A stretch of 64,000 nucleotides of DNA, from contig CAWDVK010000008.1 in NCBI GenBank assembly GCA_963805715.1, forward strand, positions 248,001 through 312,000, written 5' to 3'. Position 1 is the stretch's first letter. Each line of letters opens with the position of its first letter. Positions 57,478 through 64,000 of this stretch are shown here, piece by piece. The notes beneath the pieces are model-generated. The model had not been told where the DNA came from. It made no database searches and worked only from the letters and a program-made list of their open reading frames with translations. The DNA comes from CAWDVK01 sp963805715 (lineage in GTDB: Bacteria; Actinomycetota; Actinomycetes; Streptosporangiales; Streptosporangiaceae). The translations under genes and the position numbers were made by a program.

Positions 57478-59136
57478 TCACGACCAGGCCAGGATGCGCA
57501 GCGGATCGGTCAGCATCGCGCCGACCTCGCTGAGCACCGCGGAGCCCAGGTCGCCGTCCGCGACCCGGTGGTCGAAGGAGAGCGCGAGCGTGCAGACCTG
57601 CCGCACGGCCAGCTGGCCGTCGACGACCCAGGGCGCATCCTTCACCTGCCCGAACGCCAGTATCGCCGACTCGCCAGGGGTGAGGATCGGCGTCCCGGTG
57701 TCAACGCCGAAGACGCCGACGTTGGTGATGGTGATCGTGCCGCCGCTGAGATCGGCCAGGGTTGACTTGCCGGCCCTGGCTGTCTCGGCCAGCTGCCCCA
57801 GCGCGCTGGCCAGCTCCGGCAGGGTGCGCGCCTGCGCGTCCTTGATGTTCGGCACCACCAGCCCCCGGCCGGTCGCCGCCGCGATGCCCAGGTTCACGTA
57901 GTGCCTGACCACGATTTCCTGCGCGGCATCGTCCCAGCTCGCGTTGATCATCGGATGGCGCGCGACCGCGACCAGCAGGGCCCTGGCCACCAGCAGCAGC
58001 GGCGACACGCGCAGGCCAGCGAATTCCGGCAGTGCCCTGAGCCGGCTCGTGGCCCGCATGGTCTCGGTGATGTCGATCTGCAGGAACTCGGTCACGTGCG
58101 GTGCGGTGAACGCGCTGGCCGCCACGGCTGCCGCGGTGTGCCGGCGCACGCCGCGGATCGCGATCCGCTCCTCGCGCGGCAGCGTCGTCGCCTCGCGTCC
58201 GGCGGGTCCGGCCGGGCAGGCCCACCCGGCGGCTGCGGCAGGCACCCCGGATGCTTCCGTGGCTGTGGTCGCATCAGCGGCCGCCAGCACGTCATCGCGG
58301 GTGATGGAGCCGTGCGGGCCAGTACCGGCCAGCGCGGACAGATCCACGCCCAGGTCCCTGGCCATCTTGCGGACAGGCGGCTTGGCGAGCGCGCCGCCCC
58401 GCGTGCTCGCGGCCACCGAACTCGGCGATCCGGCACCCGGCGACCCGGCGCCCGGCGACCCTGCGCCCGGCGCGCTGGCGGCGCGCTGCGCCGCCAGGGC
58501 ACTGGCGGGCTGGATCCCGGTCGGCCCAGCGGAGCGGCCGGCGGGCGGCCGGGCGTCTGCCGCTGGCTTGCGGGCACGCCTGGCGGTCGAGCCCAGCTTG
58601 ACGCCGTAGCCGACCAGCACCGCCTGGCGCTCGTCCTTGGCCGGCGGGCTGGCAGGCTCGGCGGGCGGCGGCGGCACCAGGTCCTCGGCCAGGCTGACTG
58701 TTCGTTCGGCCGGCTCGTCCGGCTGACCCGGACCGGCGGCATCCGGGCCGCCCTCACCCGCGGCGGTGCCATCCGCGGCGGTGCCATCCAGCGCGGTGCC
58801 ATCCAGCGCGGTGCCATTCCGGGCTAGGCCATTCCGGGCGGTGCCAGCCGCGGCAGCGCCGCTCGCGCCATCGCCGGTGTCACCCGCACTCGCGCCCACG
58901 TTCACCGAGATGATCGGCGTGCCAACGTCCGCCGTGACGCCCTCGGCGACGAGCAGGTCGGCCACGATCCCGGCATACGGGCTGGGCAGCTCGACCACGG
59001 CCTTGGCGGTCTCGATCTCCACGATGATCTGGTTCACCGTGATCGCGTCGCCCGGCTGGACGTGCCACCTGACGATGTCTGCCTCGGTAAGGCCCTCTCC
59101 GACATCAGGGAGCCTGAACTGCCTGATCTCTGCCAT
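57478..59136 (-). CDS. 2-oxo acid dehydrogenase E2 (dihydrolipoamide acyltransferase)
   Basis: 552 residues. Lipoyl domain (1-80) with lipoylated K45 in EIETAKAVVELP; a long Ala/Gly/Thr/Pro linker with short repeats (NGTALDGTALDGTAADGTAA, about 105-125); an E1/E3-binding domain (about 255-290: PPVRKMARDLGVDLSALAGT); and the acyltransferase core (about 330-552) with the active-site H523-R-V-A-D527-G. Gene order and the GEGLTEADIVRWHVQPGD start favour a branched-chain 2-oxoacid complex, but pyruvate is possible. It is 9 bp downstream of E1beta. No E3 gene here. Confidence 0.93.
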   Translation of the reverse strand: MAEIRQFRLPDVGEGLTEADIVRWHVQPGDAITVNQIIVEIETAKAVVELPSPYAGIVADLLVAEGVTADVGTPIISVNVGASAGDTGDGASGAAAAGTARNGLARNGTALDGTALDGTAADGTAAGEGGPDAAGPGQPDEPAERTVSLAEDLVPPPPAEPASPPAKDERQAVLVGYGVKLGSTARRARKPAADARPPAGRSAGPTGIQPASALAAQRAASAPGAGSPGAGSPGAGSPSSVAASTRGGALAKPPVRKMARDLGVDLSALAGTGPHGSITRDDVLAAADATTATEASGVPAAAAGWACPAGPAGREATTLPREERIAIRGVRRHTAAAVAASAFTAPHVTEFLQIDITETMRATSRLRALPEFAGLRVSPLLLVARALLVAVARHPMINASWDDAAQEIVVRHYVNLGIAAATGRGLVVPNIKDAQARTLPELASALGQLAETARAGKSTLADLSGGTITITNVGVFGVDTGTPILTPGESAILAFGQVKDAPWVVDGQLAVRQVCTLALSFDHRVADGDLGSAVLSEVGAMLTDPLRILAWS

Positions 59137-59145
59137 GCGGCCCTC

Positions 59146-60129
59146 TCAGTACGCGAAGGTGCGGTCGACGCCATCCAGGACCCGGTCCAGGTCAGGCAGG
59201 TAGTAGTCCTCGAGCCTGGACGGCGGGTAGGGGGTGGAGTAGCCGCCCACCCGCAGGACGGGGGCCTCCAGGTGGTAGAAGCACTCCTGCGTGACCTGGG
59301 CGGCTATCTCGGCCCCGAGGCCGCCGGAAACGGTCGCCTCGTGCACGACCACGCACCGGCCGGTCCGGCGGACCGACTCGAAGATCGTCTCGGTGTCCAG
59401 CGGGGCCAGCGAGCGCAGGTCGATCACCTCGATCGAGCGGCCGTCCTTGCGCGCCGCCACCGCCGCCTCGGCGCAGGTCCTGACCATCGGCCCGTAGGCG
59501 AGCACGGTCGCGTCGGTGCCGCTGACCAGGATCCTGGCCCGGTCCAGCGGCAGCGCGGCGGCCACGCCGCCGTCGATGTCCACCTCCGCCTTGTCCCAGT
59601 AGCGCCGCTTGGGCTCAAAGAAGATCACCGGGTCATCGCAGCTCACCGACTGCTGAATCATGGCGTAGGCGTCAGCCGGGTCGCCGCAGGACACCACCCG
59701 CAGGCCCGGCGTGTGCGCGAACAGCGCCTCCGGCGATTCGCTATGGTGCTCGACCGCGCCGATGCCGCCGCCGAACGGGATCCGGACGGTCACCGGCAGG
59801 CTGACATGGCCCAGCGAGCGGTACCGCATCTTGGCCAGCTGAGAGACGATCTGGTCGAAGGCGGGAAAGACGAACCCGTCGAACTGGATCTCGCAGATCG
59901 GCCGGTATCCGCGCAGTGCGAGGCCGATGGCCGTGCCGATGATGCCGGACTCCGCCAGCGGCGTGTCCACCACCCTCGCCTCGCCGAAGTCCTTCTGCAG
60001 CCCGTCGGTGACGCGGAAGACTCCGCCGAGCTTGCCCACGTCCTCGCCCATGATCAGGACCTTGGGGTCATTTTCCAGCGCTTTGCGCAGGCCCTCATTG
60101 AGCGCCTTGGACAGGGTCAGCCTGGTCAT
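59146..60129 (-). CDS. 2-oxo acid dehydrogenase E1 beta subunit
   Basis: 327 residues: LSKALNEGLRKALENDPKVL, MGEDVGKLGGVFRVTDGLQK, DTPLAESGIIGTAIGLALRG (TPP-proximal Glu), RIPFGGGIGAVEHHSESPEA and EPKRRYW. The MGEDVG...GGVFRVT start is typical of branched-chain and pyruvate dehydrogenase E1beta. The ATG overlaps the E1alpha stop (ATGA), indicating translational coupling for 1:1 assembly. Confidence 0.95.
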   Translation of the reverse strand: MTRLTLSKALNEGLRKALENDPKVLIMGEDVGKLGGVFRVTDGLQKDFGEARVVDTPLAESGIIGTAIGLALRGYRPICEIQFDGFVFPAFDQIVSQLAKMRYRSLGHVSLPVTVRIPFGGGIGAVEHHSESPEALFAHTPGLRVVSCGDPADAYAMIQQSVSCDDPVIFFEPKRRYWDKAEVDIDGGVAAALPLDRARILVSGTDATVLAYGPMVRTCAEAAVAARKDGRSIEVIDLRSLAPLDTETIFESVRRTGRCVVVHEATVSGGLGAEIAAQVTQECFYHLEAPVLRVGGYSTPYPPSRLEDYYLPDLDRVLDGVDRTFAY

Positions 60130-61292
60130 CGGGCGGCCTCCTCGCCGACGAAGGACTCGAGGTAGGCAGTGATCTGCTCACGCTCGGCGGCCAGCTGCGC
60201 CGTCGGGCTGCTGTACACATTGTCGAACATCGCCCGGGCCGGCGGATCCGCCATCTGCAGGCACGATTCCCGCACCCGCGCGCCGACCGCGCTGGCCTCA
60301 GCCTCGACCTCGTCGAAGAACGACAGCTCGGTGCGCTCGGACCGGATCAGGTACTGCTTCACCCGCTCGATCGGGTCCTTCAGCTTCCACGACTCCAGCT
60401 CGGCCGACAGCCGGTAGCGGGTCGGGTCATCGGTGGTCGTGTGCGCACCCATCCGGTACGTGAACGCCTCGATCATCACCGGGCCCTGGCCCTCGCGCGC
60501 GGCCTGCATGGCGCTGCGGGTCACGGCCAGGCAGGCCAGCACGTCGTTGCCGTCGACCCGGACGCCGGGAAAGCCGAAGCCGAGCGCGCGCCGGTACAGC
60601 GGCGTGCGGCTCTGCCGCTCCAGCGGCTCGGAGATCGCCCACTGGTTGTTCTGGCAGAAGAAGACGATCGGCGCGTTGGTGACCGACGCCCAGATAAACG
60701 CCTCGTTCACATCGCCCTGGCTGGTGGCGCCGTCGCCGAAGTAGGCGATCACCGCCTCGCCGTCCTCGCCGACGGCGCCATCACGCTGGATGCCCATCGC
60801 ATAGCCGGTGGCGTGCAGGGTCTGGCTGCCGATCACGATCGTGTACAGGTGGAAGTTGTGCGCGCGGGGGTCCCAGCCACCGTGGCTGACGCCGCGGAAT
60901 AGCTCAAGCAGCCTCGTCGGGTCGAGACCGCGGCACCACGCGACGCCGTGCTCGCGGTAAGTAGGGAAGGCCATGTCCCTCGGGCCGAGCGCCCGGCCCG
61001 AGCCGACCTGCGCGGCTTCCTGGCCGAGCAGGGACGCCCAGATCCCGAGCTCACCCTGGCGCTGCAGCGCGATGGCCTCGAAGTCGATCCGGCGGACGAT
61101 GACGAGGTCCCGGTACAGCGACCGGACCTCGTCAGCCGTGATCTCCAGCGGGTAATCGGGATGGGAGACTCGCTCTCCCTCGGGCGTGAGCAGCTGGATG
61201 AGCTCAGCTGACTCGGCCGGCCCGCCGGGATCGGGGGCGGCAGCCCGCCTGCCAGCGCGGGCGGCAGCTTGTCCGGCATCTTTGACGGCCAC
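60126..61292 (-). CDS. 2-oxo acid dehydrogenase E1 alpha subunit
   Basis: 388 residues. The thiamine-diphosphate motif is YFGDGATSQGDVNEAFIWAS ending in FFCQNN; LLGQEAAQVGSGRAL, FPTYREHGVAW, GYAMGIQRDGA and YRMGAHTTTDDPTRYR (phosphorylation-loop region) are present. Together with E1beta it decarboxylates the 2-oxo acid and acylates E2. It is the first gene of the E1alpha-E1beta-E2 operon and is divergent from purS. Confidence 0.95.
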   Translation of the reverse strand: MAVKDAGQAAARAGRRAAAPDPGGPAESAELIQLLTPEGERVSHPDYPLEITADEVRSLYRDLVIVRRIDFEAIALQRQGELGIWASLLGQEAAQVGSGRALGPRDMAFPTYREHGVAWCRGLDPTRLLELFRGVSHGGWDPRAHNFHLYTIVIGSQTLHATGYAMGIQRDGAVGEDGEAVIAYFGDGATSQGDVNEAFIWASVTNAPIVFFCQNNQWAISEPLERQSRTPLYRRALGFGFPGVRVDGNDVLACLAVTRSAMQAAREGQGPVMIEAFTYRMGAHTTTDDPTRYRLSAELESWKLKDPIERVKQYLIRSERTELSFFDEVEAEASAVGARVRESCLQMADPPARAMFDNVYSSPTAQLAAEREQITAYLESFVGEEAAR

Positions 61293-61513
61293 GTGCCACT
61301 CCTTGCGTACTCAATGGCCGGGCCCTGGGCTTGCCCGGGCCGGCCGCTCGTCCGTCGTGTCCGCTGTGACAGTACCCGCCGGCTGGCCAGGCCGGTCAAG
61401 CGCGGCGGACACCAGGATGACAGCCAGTGACGGATGTCACGAATCGGGACAGCGGGGGCAGCTGAGCTGTAGTCGCCTGACGGGTACCGCCACCGTCGCG
61501 TACGCTGCGAGCC

Positions 61514-61756
61514 GTGTCCAGAGTCGTCGTTGACGTGATGCTGAAGCCAGAGATCCACGATCCGCAGGGCGAGGCCATCGCCAGCGCATCTCACCGGCTC
61601 GGTTTCGGTGAGGTGGTCGCTGTCCGTCAGGGGAAGCGATTCGAGCTCGAGCTGGCCGGCGCGGCGGGCGACGGGGCGCTCGAGCGGATCGCGGAGCTGG
61701 CAGGCGAGCTGCTCGCCAACCCCGTCATCGAGGAATTCTCGATTCATCCGGCCTGA
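61514..61756 (+). CDS. purS: phosphoribosylformylglycinamidine synthase subunit PurS
   Basis: 80 residues: VVVDVMLKPEIHDPQGEAIA, LGFGEVVAVRQGKRFELELA, LLANPVIEEFSI. PurS bridges PurQ and PurL in the fourth step of purine synthesis. The GTG start has no ribosome site, and TACGCT at 61501-61506 fits a -10 for a leaderless mRNA. A separate gene (61955) lies between purS and purQL. Confidence 0.95.
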   Translation: MSRVVVDVMLKPEIHDPQGEAIASASHRLGFGEVVAVRQGKRFELELAGAAGDGALERIAELAGELLANPVIEEFSIHPA

Positions 61757-61905
61757 TCGGCGCCGTCGCGCTGGTCCCAGGGGCCCCACCCGTTGACTCG
61801 GGCCGCTCCCGCATGCGTGCCTCTTTCGGTATCCCTGCCGGATCAGCGCTGTTCGTCCAGAGATCGCCTAAGTTCATGATTACCAGGGCCGTTCCCGGGA
61901 AACGC

Positions 61906-61918
61906 TTCACAATGTGAA
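61906..61918. promoter_or_regulatory. 13-bp perfect palindrome upstream of anti-sigma-like gene
   Basis: TTCACA-A-TGTGAA, 37 bp before the ATG at 61955. A symmetric AT-rich site of this length in a GC-rich intergenic region is unlikely to be chance; it may be an operator for the downstream ATPase gene. Confidence 0.45.
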
Positions 61919-61954
61919 CAGAGCGTTACCGACCAAGCGGGGGCGACGGAGCGG

Positions 61955-62617
61955 ATGCGTACGCGGGTGACGCACTCGGCAGAGCCGGCCATCGATGTCC
62001 GGTTCTGCTTGGTGTTCCCTCGGGAAGCGCTCAGCGTCCCGGTCATGCGCCGCGTACTGGGCGACACCCTGACCAGGCTGGGCGTCGATGAGAGTTCCAT
62101 CGACGACCTGCTACTCGCGGTTACCGAGGCGTGCACGAACGTGCTGCGCCATGCCGGGACCACCCGCCGTTACGAAGTCATGGCCAGGCTCGGCGGCAAT
62201 CGGTGCGTCCTGGAGGTGCTGGACGGCGGCCGTGGCTTCGATCCCGCCAGCCTGCCCGTGCGCCGGTCGGCCATCAGGTCGGCGATCCGGCCCGCCGTGG
62301 CGCCGGTGGCCCGGCTGCGCCGGCACCCGGCCGCGCCGCCCGTTCCGGCTCCGCCGGTCTCCTTCCGGCACGCTGCGCTGCGCAACCGGTTCGGCCGCTC
62401 GAAGCGGCTGACCGGCAAGCGCGCGATCGCCCAGCTGGCCGAGTCAGGCCGCGGCCTGGCCATCATGCGGGCCTGCGTCGATGACGTGACCCTGCGAACC
62501 GGCCCCGGCCAGGGCACGGTGGTCTCGCTGCAGAAGCGGATCGGCTGGCGGAACGACGCGCCGCTCGGGCGCCTGCCGGCCGCGCAGCCAGCCGGGCAGC
62601 TGCAGGACGCTGGCTGA
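61955..62617 (+). CDS. RsbW-like histidine-kinase-like ATPase (anti-sigma factor type) with insert
   Basis: 220 residues of the HATPase_c_2 family. The N-box is AVTEACTNVLRHAGTTRRYE, the G1-box VLDGGRGFDPASL and the G2-box SGRGLAIMRACVDDVTLRTG. Between G1 and G2 is an unusual basic, Pro/Ala-rich insert of about 65 residues (residues 105-170, including RPAVAPVARLRRHPAAPPVP) in place of the usual short lid. It probably phosphorylates an anti-anti-sigma factor or binds a sigma factor; no partner is adjacent. It sits alone between purS and purQ. Confidence 0.85.
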   Translation: MRTRVTHSAEPAIDVRFCLVFPREALSVPVMRRVLGDTLTRLGVDESSIDDLLLAVTEACTNVLRHAGTTRRYEVMARLGGNRCVLEVLDGGRGFDPASLPVRRSAIRSAIRPAVAPVARLRRHPAAPPVPAPPVSFRHAALRNRFGRSKRLTGKRAIAQLAESGRGLAIMRACVDDVTLRTGPGQGTVVSLQKRIGWRNDAPLGRLPAAQPAGQLQDAG

Positions 62618-62671
62618 GCCAGCCGCGCGGAGCCGGTAGCCTGCCTGCATGTGCCGCCCGCGAGGACGCCC

Positions 62672-63345
62672 GTGACAGCCAGGGTCGGAGTCGTGACCTT
62701 TCCCGGCTCCCTTGATGATCATGATGCGCAGCGGGCCCTGATGCTGGCGGGCGCCCGGGTCGTCCCGCTCTGGCATGGCGACAGCGACCTGCGCGGCGTG
62801 GACGCGGTCGTGCTGCCCGGCGGGTTCTCCTACGGTGATTACCTGCGCTGCGGGGCGATCGCGAGATTCTCGCCGGTGATGTCCGCGCTGATCCCCGCGG
62901 CACGGGCCGGCCTGCCGGTCCTCGGGATCTGCAACGGCTTCCAGATCCTGTGCGAGGCGCACCTGCTGCCAGGGGCGCTGACCCGCAACGAGGGCCTGCG
63001 CTTCGTCACCAGGGACATCCGGATCCGGCTGGAGAGCAACCGGACGCCGTGGACGAGTGCGTACTCGCCCGGCCAGGAGATCACCGTGGTGCTGAAGAGC
63101 GGCGAGGGCGCCTACGTCGCGGACCGTGCCACTCTGGCGCGGCTGGAGGACGGCGGCCAGATCCTGGCCCGCTACGCGAGCGGGAACCCGAACGGCTCCG
63201 CGGGTGACATCGCCGGGGTCGTCAGCGAGAGCGGGAACGTGGTGGGGCTGATGCCGCATCCCGAGCACGCGGTCGACCCGCTGACCGGGCCGTCGGCGGA
63301 CGGCCTGGGCTTCTTCACGTCCGTGCTGCAGACGGTCGCCGCGCT

Positions 63346-63349
<4 letters not shown>
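62672..63349 (+). CDS. purQ: phosphoribosylformylglycinamidine synthase subunit PurQ (glutaminase)
   Basis: 225 residues from the GTG at 62672 (an earlier GTG at 62651 is possible). Class I glutamine amidotransferase: GVVTFPGSLDDHDAQRAL, VLPGGFSYGDYLRCGAIARF, nucleophile C87 in LGICNGFQIL and the His/Glu pair in LMPHPEHAVDP. It supplies ammonia to PurL. Its stop overlaps the purL ATG (ATGA). Confidence 0.96.

Positions 63350-64000
<651 letters not shown>

Overview
The window is GC-rich DNA from a filamentous-type actinobacterium. Evidence for this is the codon usage (third positions almost all G or C), frequent GTG starts and apparently leaderless mRNAs. The gene families agree: SpoIIE-type phosphatases, LCP cell-wall proteins, mycobacterial-style FadE/FadA enzymes, and an actinomycete integrative and conjugative element (AICE). 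A Streptosporangiales or Streptomyces relative fits, but the genus is inference.

Layout. (1) 1-8.2 kb is chromosomal: a PAS-GAF-SpoIIE-HATPase signalling phosphatase, a MerR regulator divergent from a FadA5-like thiolase, a long acyl-CoA dehydrogenase and dCTP deaminase (dcd). (2) 8.2-37.3 kb is one large accessory island anchored in the 3' half of a tRNA-Gly(CCC) gene. The 43-bp tRNA 3' end recurs at 24.5, 35.2 and 36.1 kb, with an 18-bp stub at 22.0 kb. Each full downstream copy is preceded, about 94 bp upstream, by a pair of GGGCCATTA-like sites spaced exactly 11 bp. I read this as a tandem array of site-specifically integrated elements. A is an AICE with integrase, excisionase, HUH replication initiator, FtsK/TraB-like translocase, a small-gene operon and a GntR regulator, followed by cargo. 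B (10.7 kb) has no integrase and carries higBA, a phosphotransferase, many broken genes and two insertion sequences. C (about 0.95 kb) and D (about 1.1 kb) are single-gene or single-operon cassettes without any recombinase. (3) 37.5-64 kb is mainly chromosomal: an orphan OppB-type permease, a scar zone of broken genes, a tandem muconolactone-isomerase-like protein, MBL hydrolase, a PrmC-like methyltransferase, LysE exporter, gltX, an HpaI-type aldolase, secreted lysozyme-like and LCP wall proteins, a fused double acyl-CoA dehydrogenase, a FadE5-like dehydrogenase, a 2-oxoacid dehydrogenase operon (E1alpha-E1beta-E2) and purS...purQ-purL (purL runs off the window).

How it works together. The integrase of element A has an extra arm-binding-like domain inserted in its catalytic part. 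It is the only recombinase seen that could move the recombinase-less elements B, C and D, because their ends carry the same core and arm sites. The most striking idea in the window is a cassette-accretion system: one AICE supplying integrase in trans to very small cis-mobilisable cassettes, one of which carries an overlapping nucleotidyltransferase gene pair that looks like a toxin-antitoxin or defence module.

Caveat. Many accessory genes carry one-base indels or single stop codons while essential genes are intact. This is either real decay of an old island or residual consensus error, and I flag each case.
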